Source of the DNA: Rubrobacter_D sp963840835
GTDB taxonomy: Bacteria > Actinomycetota > Rubrobacteria > Rubrobacterales > Rubrobacteraceae
Length of the DNA stretch: 64,000 nucleotides
NCBI GenBank assembly: GCA_963840835.1
Contig: CAWJAM010000016.1
Span: 1-64,000 of the forward strand
Reading direction: 5' to 3'
The notes under the pieces: model-generated
Seen by the model: the letters and a program-made list of their open reading frames with translations, nothing else
Told to the model about the DNA's origin: nothing
The model's database searches: none
Shown: in pieces, positions 43,113-50,831 of the stretch
Layout of the letters: each line of letters starts with the position of its first letter
Position numbering within the stretch: position 1 is the first letter of the stretch
Made by a program: the position numbers and the translations under genes

Positions 43113-44057
43113 CTACTCGACTAGGTCCGGTGACCCTGGCGGCTCGTGCGCCTTTTCGACTGCCCCTAGGCCTGCAGACCGTTCTCTTGCCACTTCAAGA
43201 AACGACTTCAGAACCATGCCTGGGGCATCATGACGCCAGATCACGCCTAACTCTACTGTGGACGAGAGTCCATGCACTGCTTTGTAGGCAACACCCCTCC
43301 TGGGGATATTCCGCAGGGAGGACGGCACCAACGCTACGCCTGTACCACCAGCGACGAGGCCGACGATGGTCTGCATGAGCCAGACATCCTTTTGTACCGC
43401 GTTTGGGGTGAATCCTGCCCGGCGGCACGCTTCGGTGACCTGGCCGTACAATCCAGGCATCTTCTGATAGCGCGCGGGGAGAATAAACGGTTCCCCTGCT
43501 ACGGCCCTTAGTTCTACCAGGGTCTCCGAAGCGAGGGGGTGCGCTTCCGGCAGGGCGAGGACGAGAGGTTCGCGCGTGATGCACTCGACGTCGAGCGAAG
43601 GATCTTCGAACGGTAGGTACAGAAATCCTACGTCGATCTGTCTGGCGTGCAGCAGCTGCACCACGCGATCCGGCCGCATCTCGCGCAGGAAGAGATCGAC
43701 CCCAGGGAAGCGCTCTCGGAAGGCGCGCAAGATGGGCGGAAGGGCTTCATTGGAAGAGGAAGGTACGAAGCCTAGAGTTAGCCGCCCAACCTGACCGTGG
43801 CCGACGCGCTGAACCGCGCGAACGGTCTGATCCAGCTGCACGAATACGCGCCGCGCTTCCTCCAGCAACAACGCACCAGCCTCGGTCATCCACACACCTC
43901 GGTTGCTCCTTTCGAACAGTAGCACCCCGAGTTCCTGTTCCAATTGCTTGATCTGATTGCTCAGCGGCGGCTGCGCGATGCGAAGCTTCTCGGCCGCGCG
44001 GCTGAAGCTCGATTCCTCTGCCACGGCCACGAAGTAACGCAATCGGCGCAGATCCAT
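43113..44057 (-). CDS. LysR-type regulator of aromatic degradation (CatM/BenM/PcaQ-like)
   Basis: 314 aa. N-terminal winged HTH: DLRRLRYFVAVAEESSFSRA, AEKLRIAQPPLSNQIKQLEQ and ELGVLLFERSNRGVWMTEAG. The effector domain follows (GRLTLGFVPSSSNEALPPIL, LREMRPDRVVQLLHARQIDV, GFLYLPFEDPSLDVECITRE and a C-terminal half with GLVAGGTGVALVPSS). The HTH sequence and size fit the CatM/BenM group. It is transcribed away from the CoA-transferase genes, the standard arrangement for an activator responding to a pathway metabolite. The last 30 residues are unusually Pro/Glu-rich. Confidence 0.92.
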   Translation of the reverse strand: MDLRRLRYFVAVAEESSFSRAAEKLRIAQPPLSNQIKQLEQELGVLLFERSNRGVWMTEAGALLLEEARRVFVQLDQTVRAVQRVGHGQVGRLTLGFVPSSSNEALPPILRAFRERFPGVDLFLREMRPDRVVQLLHARQIDVGFLYLPFEDPSLDVECITREPLVLALPEAHPLASETLVELRAVAGEPFILPARYQKMPGLYGQVTEACRRAGFTPNAVQKDVWLMQTIVGLVAGGTGVALVPSSLRNIPRRGVAYKAVHGLSSTVELGVIWRHDAPGMVLKSFLEVARERSAGLGAVEKAHEPPGSPDLVE

Positions 44058-44062
44058 CGCGG

Positions 44063-44083
44063 TACTATACCAGAATCGTATAG
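44063..44083. promoter_or_regulatory. LysR binding site ATAC-N7-GTAT
   Basis: ACTATAC-CAGAATC-GTATAGT is a perfect 7-base inverted repeat. Its centre is exactly ATAC-N7-GTAT (44067-44081), the consensus known for CatM and BenM. It lies 6 bases before the LysR start and about 215 bases before pcaI, as expected for a combined autorepression and activation site. Confidence 0.8.
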
Positions 44084-44298
44084 TAGCCCAATCTTTTTGG
44101 TATTTGCGATATAGTTGCTAATGGTCCACGATAACATTTGTAACGAAAGGAAGTGGGGAAGGCGAAATCGCAAGCGGCCACAACTCGTCTTGGGCAACCT
44201 CACGTTTGTCCTTGTTCATCCGTCGTTGTGACGACGGTCGATCCCTCCGTAGACACGTTTTGCCACCCCAATGGGAAGGACAATGAAGGAGCACGAGA

Positions 44299-45153
44299 GT
44301 GGCTAAAGTAATAAGCCTGCGCGAGGCGGTAGCGGAACTGGTGCGGGACGGAGATGCGGTAGCCCTGGAGGGCTTCACGCACCTCATCCCCACGGCGGGC
44401 GCGCATGAGATCATCCGCCAGGGGCGAAGGAACCTGACCTTGATCCGGATGACGCCGGACCTGATCTACGACCAGATGATAGGGATGGGCTGCGCGAAGA
44501 AGCTCGTCTTCTCCTGGGGTGGCAACCCTGGCGTGGGCTCCCTCCACCGCTTCAGAGACGCCATCGAGCACGGCTGGCCCGAACCCATCGAGATAGACGA
44601 GCACTCCCACGCCGGCATGGCGAACCGCTACGTCGCCGGCGCCTCGAACCTCCCGTTCGCCGTGCTGCGCGGCTACTTCGGCACCGATCTGCCGAAGGTT
44701 ACGTCTACCATCGCCCCGATCACGTGCCCCTTTACGGGGGAGAAACTGATGGCGGTGCCTGCGCTCAATCCCGACGTGGCGATCATCCACGCTCAGCAGG
44801 CTGATCGGCGGGGTAACGTCGCCATCTGGGGCATTAGCGGCATCCAGAAGGAGGCTGCGCTCTCGGCGAGGCGGGTCATAGTCACGGTGGAGGAGGTCGT
44901 AGAGGAGTTCGAGCCTCGCCCCTTCCAGGTAGTCCTGCCCTGGGTCGCTGTGGACGCGATCTCGGTGGTCCCGAACGGCGCCCATCCGTCCTACGCGGAC
45001 GGTTACTACGACCGCGACAATGCCTTCTACGAGGCCTGGGACCCCGTCAGTCGCGACCGCGAGCTGTTCCGGGCGTGGATGGAGGAGCATGTTCTGGGCG
45101 TGGAGGACTTTGCGGAGCACACCAGTAGCATCGAGAAAGAGGAGGCAATGTGA
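44299..45153 (+). CDS. pcaI: 3-oxoadipate CoA-transferase subunit A-like
   Basis: 284 aa, GTG start at 44299. Family I CoA-transferase alpha-type fold: KVISLREAVAELVRDGDAVA, LEGFTHLIPTAGAHEIIRQG and LIRMTPDLIYDQMIGMGCAK. It also has TCPFTGEKLMAVPALNPDVA and IIHAQQADRRGNVAIWGISG. The next gene overlaps its stop (ATG TGA, four bases), a sign of coupled subunits. In the beta-ketoadipate pathway it moves CoA from succinyl-CoA to 3-oxoadipate. Its length is longer than classical PcaI, closer to the 280-residue actinobacterial form. Position behind the LysR gene and before pcaHG supports this role. Confidence 0.86.
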   Translation: MAKVISLREAVAELVRDGDAVALEGFTHLIPTAGAHEIIRQGRRNLTLIRMTPDLIYDQMIGMGCAKKLVFSWGGNPGVGSLHRFRDAIEHGWPEPIEIDEHSHAGMANRYVAGASNLPFAVLRGYFGTDLPKVTSTIAPITCPFTGEKLMAVPALNPDVAIIHAQQADRRGNVAIWGISGIQKEAALSARRVIVTVEEVVEEFEPRPFQVVLPWVAVDAISVVPNGAHPSYADGYYDRDNAFYEAWDPVSRDRELFRAWMEEHVLGVEDFAEHTSSIEKEEAM

Positions 45154-45935
45154 CCGACGCCGTTGCGCGTGAGTACACGACCGACGAGATGATGACGGTC
45201 GCCGCCTCACGCGAACTACACGACGGCGCAGTGTGCTTCGTAGGTATAGGGTTGCCGAGCGAGGCGACCAACCTGGCCAGGGCTACCCACGCCCCCGATT
45301 GCGTCCTGATCTACGAGTCCGGCACCATCGGCGCCAAGCCGGAGGTCTTGCCGCTCTCCATAGGGGATGGGGTGCTGGCCGACCACGCCGACTCCGTCGT
45401 GTCGGTGCCGGAGATCTTCAACTACTGGCTGCAGGCCGGGCGCGTGGACGTAGGTTTTCTCGGGGCCGCGCAGATGGATCGCTACGGGAACATCAACACC
45501 ACGGTTATCGGGCCTTACGAGGGTCCCAAGGTGCGTCTCCCTGGCGCAGGCGGAGCTCCCGAGATCGCGGCTTCGGCGAAGGAGGTGGTCATAATACTCA
45601 GGCAGAAGCCCCGCGCCTTCGTGGAGGAGCTCGCCTTCGTTACCTCGATCGGGCATCGCTTTGGCGGCGACTCCCGTAAGGAGCTTGGCTACAGTGGCGC
45701 TGGCCCGACGGTGGTGATAACGGACCTGGGCATCTTGAGGCCCGACCCCGAGACCAGAGAGCTTACCCTGGTTGCTCTGCACCCCGATGCTACGGTGAAA
45801 GAGGCGAAGGAGGCGACTGGCTGGGACTTGAAGGTGGCGGAGCAGCCGGAGACGACCCATTCGCCTACCGAAGATGAGCTGCGCATCCTGCGCGACCTCA
45901 AAGCGAGGACCGAGGCGTCACGAAAGAAGGTCTGA
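45150..45935 (+). CDS. pcaJ: 3-oxoadipate CoA-transferase subunit B-like
   Basis: 261 aa. It carries the catalytic glutamate motif of family I CoA-transferases: CVLIYESGTIGAKPEVLPLS, with Glu in ESGTIG. Further family text: ELHDGAVCFVGIGLPSEATN, VVSVPEIFNYWLQAGRVDVG and FLGAAQMDRYGNINTTVIGP. It forms a hetero-oligomer with the product of the overlapping upstream gene. The C-terminal tail (HSPTEDELRILRDLKARTEA) is a charged helix. Intact. Confidence 0.88.
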   Translation: MTDAVAREYTTDEMMTVAASRELHDGAVCFVGIGLPSEATNLARATHAPDCVLIYESGTIGAKPEVLPLSIGDGVLADHADSVVSVPEIFNYWLQAGRVDVGFLGAAQMDRYGNINTTVIGPYEGPKVRLPGAGGAPEIAASAKEVVIILRQKPRAFVEELAFVTSIGHRFGGDSRKELGYSGAGPTVVITDLGILRPDPETRELTLVALHPDATVKEAKEATGWDLKVAEQPETTHSPTEDELRILRDLKARTEASRKKV

Positions 45936-46025
45936 AAAGAAGTTGCCCGGTACCGGCCACTGGTGGATAGGGTCGTGTGCGGAAGCGGCGTCGGAACACC
46001 CTAACACGAGATCAAGGGGAGATCT

Positions 46026-46245
46026 ATGCAGCTAAAGGAAGCCTGGATCGTGGGGGCCATGCGCACTCCCGTTGGCAGGCACGGCGGCTCCTTGAGCGCC
46101 GTCAGGCCCGACGACGCTGGTGCACGAGATGCAGCGCCGCGATGACTTTCGGTACGGGCTGGCCACGATGTGCATAGGGGTCGGGCAGGGTATCGCCATG
46201 GTCGTGGAGAAGCCGGCCCAAGCGAGAAGGGAGAAGCGAGGGTGA
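46026..46245 (+). pseudogene. pcaF: pcaF thiolase scar (N- and C-terminal ends only)
   Basis: ATG 46026 gives MQLKEAWIVGAMRTPVGRHG and GSLSAVRPDD, the exact start of a beta-ketoadipyl-CoA thiolase. Directly behind, in another frame, comes the thiolase C-terminus: LVHEMQRRDDFRYGLATMCI and GVGQGIAMVVE, ending at TGA 46243-46245 (the conserved CxGxGxG). About 330 codons between are missing, including the active-site Cys. The thiolase is therefore lost while its operon neighbours are kept. The deletion endpoints are clear by alignment of protein ends; the DNA shows no repeat at the junction longer than a few bases. Confidence 0.82.
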
Positions 46246-46964
46246 GACAGCAACCCACCGATGAAACCGCCAGTTTGCGACCGGAGGACAACGAGCAGCC
46301 GCCCTACCTGTACCCGGACTACGTTTCGACGCGTCTCAGAGCGCCAAAGAAGCCGCTCATCATCCTCCCCAGGACACTCTCGGATACCACCGGCCCCACC
46401 TACGGGCGCGGCCCCATAGGGGACCTGGATGACGACCTGACCCGCCAGCACGAGGGGGAACCGCTGGGGGAGAGGATCATCGTCACGGGACAAGTGGTGG
46501 ACGGCGACGGCCGCCCGGTCCGTAACAGCCTGATAGAGATCTGGCAGGCCAACGCTGCCGGGCGCTACACTCACCACCTAGACCGCCACCCCGCCCCGCT
46601 GGACCCCAACTTCTCCGGCGCGGGCCGCTGCCTCACCGACGACGAGGGCCGCTACCGGTTCGTCACGGTCAAGCCGGGAGCGTACCCGTGGAAAAACCAC
46701 CACAACGCCTGGCGACCGGCCCACATTCATTTCTCGTTGTTCGGTTCGTCCTTCAGGAGCCGCCTCATAACCCAGATGTACTTCCCCGGGGACCCGCTCT
46801 TTGAGCAGGACCCGATCTTCCAGTCCGTGCGCGACAGCGAGGCCCAGAAGCGTATGATCGCCACCTTCGACCTCGAAACGACCGAGCCGGAATGGGCATT
46901 CGGGTACGAGTTCGACATCGTGCTCGAAGGGAGAGACGCTACGCCGATGGAGGGCCGCAGATGA
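46242..46964 (+). CDS. pcaH: Protocatechuate 3,4-dioxygenase beta subunit
   Basis: 240 aa from GTG 46242 (GAGAAGCGAGG upstream; it overlaps the thiolase scar stop). Intradiol dioxygenase: IIVTGQVVDGDGRPVRNSLI, EIWQANAAGRYTHHLDRHPA, then RFVTVKPGAYPWKNHHNAWR and PAHIHFSLFG. The iron ligands Tyr (in RYTHHLD), Tyr (GAYPW) and two His (RPAHIHFS) are present, which marks it as the catalytic beta chain. It cleaves protocatechuate to beta-carboxymuconate. The N-terminal extension (RLRAPKKPLIILPRTLSDTT, GPTYG) is normal for PcaH. Coupled by overlap to pcaG. Confidence 0.93.
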   Translation: MRQQPTDETASLRPEDNEQPPYLYPDYVSTRLRAPKKPLIILPRTLSDTTGPTYGRGPIGDLDDDLTRQHEGEPLGERIIVTGQVVDGDGRPVRNSLIEIWQANAAGRYTHHLDRHPAPLDPNFSGAGRCLTDDEGRYRFVTVKPGAYPWKNHHNAWRPAHIHFSLFGSSFRSRLITQMYFPGDPLFEQDPIFQSVRDSEAQKRMIATFDLETTEPEWAFGYEFDIVLEGRDATPMEGRR

Positions 46965-47543
46965 CCCCTGAGCCCGGGATAGGTCCAACACCCTCCCAGA
47001 CCGTGGGACCCTTCTTCCACGACGCGCTCCTCGATGAGGACCGCTCGGAGCTGGTCTCGCCGGATCACCCCGAGGCGAGTAAGGATCGAGGGCACCGTCT
47101 ATAACGGGGCAGAAGAGCCCGTCTCCGACGCGATGGTCGAGATCTGGCAGGCTAACCAGGCCGGACGATACAACGACCCCAAAGACGACCGGGAAGACTT
47201 GCCGCTCGACCCCGAAACCTTCTCCGGCTTCGGTCGCTCCGGGACCGGTGCCGGCGGCAAGTTCTCCTTCGTTACGGTCAAGCCAGGCCGCGTCCCTGGT
47301 CCAGACGGAGGTATGCAGGCGCCGCACATAATGGTCTCCGTCTTCGCCCGGGGCCTCTTGAAGCGCGTAGTGACCCGCATCTACTTCCCGGACGAGGAAG
47401 AAGCCAACACCAACGATCCCGTCCTCTCGTCCGTAGAGGATCTGGAAGTCCGGAGCACGCTCGTGGGCCTCGCTGGAGGAGACGCGCTGCGCTTCGACAT
47501 TTACCTCCAAGGCGAGAACCAAACCGCCTTCTTCGAGCTCTAG
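46961..47543 (+). pseudogene. pcaG: Protocatechuate 3,4-dioxygenase alpha subunit, frameshifted
   Basis: ATG 46961 overlaps the pcaH stop (ATGA) and starts MTPEPGIGPTPSQTVGPFFH, the usual PcaG beginning. Near 47081 (GCGAGTAAGG) one extra base shifts the frame; in the other frame follow VRIEGTVYNGAEEPVSDAMV, EIWQANQAGRYNDPKDD, GKFSFVTVKPGRVPGPDGGM and QAPHIMVSVFARGLLKRVVT. The protein ends at 47543. Apart from that base it is complete (about 193 aa), and the missing iron ligands are normal for the alpha chain. Either a recent mutation or a sequence error. Confidence 0.87.
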
Positions 47544-47545
47544 AG

Positions 47546-47866
47546 ATGACTGAGGAGCTCTTCAGGCCGACCTTCGTCCCGGACAAGTTCAGGGAGGCAG
47601 GAGGTAAGTACGTGAAGGCGTTCGTGAAGACGGGGTCTCAACCCGGGGACGTCGGCGTCGCGCACGTGCCGGTCGCCGAGCCCGGCCCCGGGGAGGCCTT
47701 GCTGCGAGTAGCCTCCTGCGGCGTGTGCGGCAGCGACCTGCACGCGTACAGGTCGGACCCCGGGTTCGAGTGGGTTCGGACGCCGGTCACGCTGGGCCAC
47801 GAGTTCTCTGGCACCGTCGAGGCGGTTGGCAAGGGCCAGACGCTCAAGGCGATGCTCGTTCCTTAA
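47546..47866 (+). pseudogene. Zinc-type dehydrogenase, N-terminal remnant
   Basis: About 85 recognisable residues: VKAFVKTGSQPGDVGVAHVP, PGPGEALLRVASCGVCGSDL, HAYRSDPGFEWVRTPVTLGH and EFSGTVEAVGKG. This is the start of a medium-chain dehydrogenase with catalytic zinc ligands (CGVCGSDL; GHEFSG). After KG the sequence jumps to QTLKAMLVP and stops, so the NAD domain is lost. The frame upstream of VKAFVKT (from ATG 47546) overlaps the pcaG region and is probably not native. Confidence 0.7.
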
Positions 47867-47953
47867 AGCGAGAGGAGGCAAGTGAACCCGAAAAAGAGAT
47901 AACGGGACCGGGTAGGGGAAAGGAAAAGACCGGAACTGAAAGGAGAAGAAAGT

Positions 47954-48101
47954 TGGATACGGAGCCACGAAATCGAGGAGGGGAAGGCGGTAACTCCGCG
48001 GGTTCCGCCTCGTGGGCCTGGGTCTGGCCATACTCTTCTACGGCTTCTTCTCCGTCCTGCTGGTGATCAGCCAGGTCGGCAGCCTCTTCGGCGGGGGATA
48101 G
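47954..48101 (+). pseudogene. Small single-helix membrane protein, frameshifted
   Basis: The last 34 codons (48000-48101) encode FRLVGLGLAILFYGFFSVLL, VISQVGSLFGGG, a typical transmembrane helix with a short glycine tail. No start exists in that frame after a stop at 47991. TTG 47954 behind AGGAGAAG begins a charged N-terminus (LDTEPRNRGGEGG) in another frame, so one shift near 47995 would give a protein of about 50 residues. It resembles small membrane subunits placed in transporter operons, but no partner is present. Confidence 0.4.
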
Positions 48102-48218
48102 AAGGGACGCCGTAAGAGGTTCGTCGTACCGGATGAGCACGACGCCTGAGGTGGGCATTCACCACCTCACGATTGTGGACGTCCTCCCGCCCCCGGGTCT
48201 TCGAGACGAAAGGTAGAC

Positions 48219-49079
48219 GTGGTGTCAAACGAGTCGGAGATTACGGGAATGCGAGTTCCCGAGTCCAATGCAGATTTATCGCGCCTGAGCCTGAACCAGG
48301 TGACCACCCGGCGTTGGGGCCTGCGCGAGGCGGTGGAGGGTTGCGTCGCGGCGGACGTGCCCATCATCTCGCCCTGGCGCGACAAGGTGGCGGAGATCGG
48401 CCTGCCCGAGGCCGCCCGCATCTTGCGCGAGTCGGGCTTGCGGGTTCACAGCCTCCATATAGGCGGGGATTTCCCGGGTGCGACCGAGGCCGAGAGGCGC
48501 GCAAGCAACGAGGACAACCGCCGCGCCATAGAAGAGGTCGTGGAGCTGGGCGCCGACAACCTGACGCTGCGCGCCGGACCGGCGCCGGACCGCGACATCG
48601 ATGCCGCCCGGGCGATGGTGGAGAGGGGCGTCGAGCAGCTCATACCGCACGCCGAAGAGTGCGGGGTGAAGCTCGCGGTGGAGCCGTTCCACCCCGCGCT
48701 GGTCGAGCGGTCGGTGCTCGTGACCCTGCGCCAGGCAAACGATCTCTTGGACCGTTTAGGATCGCCCCGAGTAGGGGTCCTAATAGACGCCTACCACGTC
48801 TGGTGGGACCCGGAGCTGTACGCCCAGATCGAACGCGCCGCAGGGCGTATAGAAGGCTTCCACATTGACGACTGGCCGGAGCCCAACAAGGACCCGCTGA
48901 TGTCGCGCGCGATGATGGGGGACGGGGTCATCGAGCTGCGGCGCATCCGTTCGGCCATCGACGCGACCGGGTACTCGGGTCCCATCGAGGTCGAACTCTT
49001 CAACCAGACGTACTGGGATATGCCCGGCGACGAGGTACTCGCGCTTATGAAGGACCGCTACGTCGGACACGTGCTTTGA
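48219..49079 (+). CDS. Sugar phosphate isomerase/epimerase (TIM barrel, AP endonuclease 2 family)
   Basis: 286 aa, starting at GTG 48219 or at MRVPESNADLSRLSL, 10 codons later. TIM-barrel strands and metal-site residues are recognisable: LREAVEGCVAADVPIISPWR, GLRVHSLHIGGDFPG, HAEECGVKLAVEPFHPAL (Glu ligand), VGVLIDAYHVWWDPELY (Asp and His ligands), IEGFHIDDWPE (His) and IEVELFNQTYWDM (Glu). It probably isomerises a keto-sugar or inosose. It is alone in its direction between the pca remnants and two convergent genes. Clean frame. Confidence 0.86.
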   Translation: MVSNESEITGMRVPESNADLSRLSLNQVTTRRWGLREAVEGCVAADVPIISPWRDKVAEIGLPEAARILRESGLRVHSLHIGGDFPGATEAERRASNEDNRRAIEEVVELGADNLTLRAGPAPDRDIDAARAMVERGVEQLIPHAEECGVKLAVEPFHPALVERSVLVTLRQANDLLDRLGSPRVGVLIDAYHVWWDPELYAQIERAAGRIEGFHIDDWPEPNKDPLMSRAMMGDGVIELRRIRSAIDATGYSGPIEVELFNQTYWDMPGDEVLALMKDRYVGHVL

Positions 49080-49294
49080 GCCGCCGAGCGCAACGGCGAG
49101 CGACTTCTGTAGGGTAGACTCCAACTATCGGATCGGCATCCCTACCCGTCTTTCCCGCGCAAGCGGGAATCCACGTCTTCCAGGGTAGTTGTCGGGAGCG
49201 ATAGGATGCCATGGCGGCGTGATAAACGCCTCTGTTCTACCGGACCTGGTATGAAGCGTACTGACGCTGCCTGCCCATTGACGTTCGAGACGGC
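49080..49294. other. Gap between convergent genes with palindromic hairpin
   Basis: Contains TTCCCGC-GCAA-GCGGGAA (49152-49169) in the context GTCTTTCCCGCGCAAGCGGG...ATCCACG. This matches the short palindromic sequence scattered in many bacterial genomes. It could end transcription from both sides. Confidence 0.55.
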
Positions 49295-49981
49295 CTACCA
49301 GGGGATGGGCTTGCGGTCACGGAAGAAGCCGCCGTTCGGGCCGTCGGCGGGCAGCGTCGCCAACCACATCAGGGTGTCCACAGCCTCTTGGGGAGAACGG
49401 GGTGCACCGGAACCGCCCATGTCGGTCCTGACCCATCCCGGGCACATGGCGTTGACCTTCACGTCGCCACGGACCGCCTGCGACATTTTGACGGTCAGGG
49501 CGTTCAGGGCAGCCTTGGAGACGGCGTAGGCAGCCGGGCCCAACCCCTCGCCGAACGAACCGCCGCCGGACGAGACGTTGACCACCCGGCCGTAGCCTCT
49601 CTGCACCATCCTCGGCACAAGGGCCCGGCAGGTCCTGAAAGGGCCGACCGTGTTCACCTCTAACGCCGTCTCGAAGGTCTCCTCGCTCACGGAGAACACC
49701 CCCTCCGTCGGGTAGACGCCTGCGTTGTTGACGAGCACGTCTATTTCCGTGCCGGCATCGGCCAGCCGCCGGAAGCAATCCTCGACGCTCTGCGGGTCGG
49801 AAACGTCGAGCTGCTCGGACGTGACCTCCAGTCCCCCGTTCCGCAGCTCCCGGGTGGCGTCCTCGCCCTTCTCGGGGTTGCGGGTACCGAGCACGACGCG
49901 CATCCCCGATTCGGCCAGCCGGCGGCACGCTTCGAGGCCGATGCCGCGGTTACCGCCCGTTACGAGCGCCGTGCGCGCCAC
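49295..49981 (-). CDS. Short-chain dehydrogenase/reductase
   Basis: 228 aa from GTG 49981, which overlaps the stop of the upstream SnoaL-like gene (GTAGTGG). Classical SDR: cofactor motif ALVTGGNRGIGLEACRRLAE, VVLGTRNPEKGE (Arg after strand 2 suggests NADPH), NNAG in VLVNNAGVYPTEG, catalytic Ser in VVNVSSGGGSFG, Tyr-Lys in AAYAVSKAALNALT and CPGWVRTDMGG. The C-terminus (GPNGGFFRDRKPIPW) is typical of the carbonyl-reductase-like subgroup. It pairs with the SnoaL-like gene in a two-gene operon. Substrate unknown. Confidence 0.92.
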   Translation of the reverse strand: MARTALVTGGNRGIGLEACRRLAESGMRVVLGTRNPEKGEDATRELRNGGLEVTSEQLDVSDPQSVEDCFRRLADAGTEIDVLVNNAGVYPTEGVFSVSEETFETALEVNTVGPFRTCRALVPRMVQRGYGRVVNVSSGGGSFGEGLGPAAYAVSKAALNALTVKMSQAVRGDVKVNAMCPGWVRTDMGGSGAPRSPQEAVDTLMWLATLPADGPNGGFFRDRKPIPW

Positions 49982-50457
49982 TACCGCTCCGGAAGGTAGT
50001 CGCGGGCCATCTCGTTGCCGCGCGCGTGGGTGACGACGAACGTCATGCCCGAACACTTCCAGCCCTCGTTCGTGCGTCGGAGGGTATGGGTATAGTTGCC
50101 CCACACCTCCCAGAGGTCCGAGCCGACGGGCCGGGAGAGGATGTTGAGGGCGTAGCCTTTGGAGAACACCTCGGCCTCGTCGCCGTCGATGTCGATCCTG
50201 TGGTTTGAGCGCATGTGGTGGCTGAGCTTGTCCGCGTAGAGGTTCGTTCTCCAGGCTCCGACGAGGTCGTCGGCGGGCATGTTGCCAGGCGATCCGCCCG
50301 CGAGCGAGGTGAAGTCCGCGTGGATCTCGTTGGTGAAATAGCTTCGGCACCTCTCCCAGTCTTTGGCATCGACGGCGTTGTCAATCTCGTCCACGACGCG
50401 CGTGATCTCCATCTGATCGAAGTGGTGTTGGATGGAGACGTCCGTCTGCTGGTTCAA
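49981..50457 (-). CDS. SnoaL-like (NTF2 fold) protein
   Basis: 158 aa: FDQMEITRVVDEIDNAVDAK, DWERCRSYFTNEIHADFTSL, HHMRSNHRIDIDGDEAEVFS and YTHTLRRTNEGWKCSGMTFV. This is the SnoaL_4-type cone fold with a conserved His and a hydrophobic cavity, as in scytalone dehydratase-like or nuclear transport factor 2 proteins. It is coupled to the SDR downstream. A small-molecule isomerase/dehydratase or a binding role is possible. GAGGAGAGGACA lies upstream as ribosome site. Confidence 0.85.
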   Translation of the reverse strand: MNQQTDVSIQHHFDQMEITRVVDEIDNAVDAKDWERCRSYFTNEIHADFTSLAGGSPGNMPADDLVGAWRTNLYADKLSHHMRSNHRIDIDGDEAEVFSKGYALNILSRPVGSDLWEVWGNYTHTLRRTNEGWKCSGMTFVVTHARGNEMARDYLPER

Positions 50458-50696
50458 TGTCCTCTCCTCCGGTTCGTGGATCCGCTGGGGGTACTCCTAC
50501 CGCTGGACTCGGCACTCTACTCAGCCGGCCGAGTAGAGTCGCCCCTCAGGACGATCGGGCTCCTGGTCTCTAGAGATATTCAAGGTATTTAGGCACATGC
50601 TAACGGTGGGAAAGTGTGGGAGTCTTCGGCCCGGTTGCCACAAAGTGGTTGCAACAGCTTGCCTAGGTTTTGTGCTCCTATACAAAGGTCCTTGGG
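50458..50696. other. Upstream region, no gene seen
   Basis: About 240 bases between the SnoaL-like start and junction copy G. It probably contains the promoter of the SnoaL-SDR pair. Confidence 0.35.
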
Positions 50697-50766
50697 AGAC
50701 ACCACTTTGACACCACCGGGAGCGCATTACAGTGCAACGCTTGACCGCACACTCGCAATGAGCAGG
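50697..50766 (+). repeat. tRNA-derived integration junction, copy G (T-arm lost)
   Basis: AGACACCA (50697) and TGACACCA (50708), again 11 bases apart, then GGGAGCGCATTACAGTGCAACG. The long middle of the leader is deleted. The unit continues TTGACCGCACACTCGCAATGAGCAGG, shared with copy H, and ends before the T-arm. This copy shows that the box-and-leader part belongs to the element rather than to the tRNA gene. Confidence 0.62.
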
Positions 50767-50831
50767 AATTGGATGATCTAGGACTTGGCAGCAGTAGCTA
50801 ACTGGTCCTTCCTGTTTGCGGGCGAGTCTCG

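Noticed and set aside
46578..47522. 314-codon minus frame over pcaHG
   Set aside because: Antisense of the dioxygenase genes with their iron-ligand motifs; it spans two genes without any family text.
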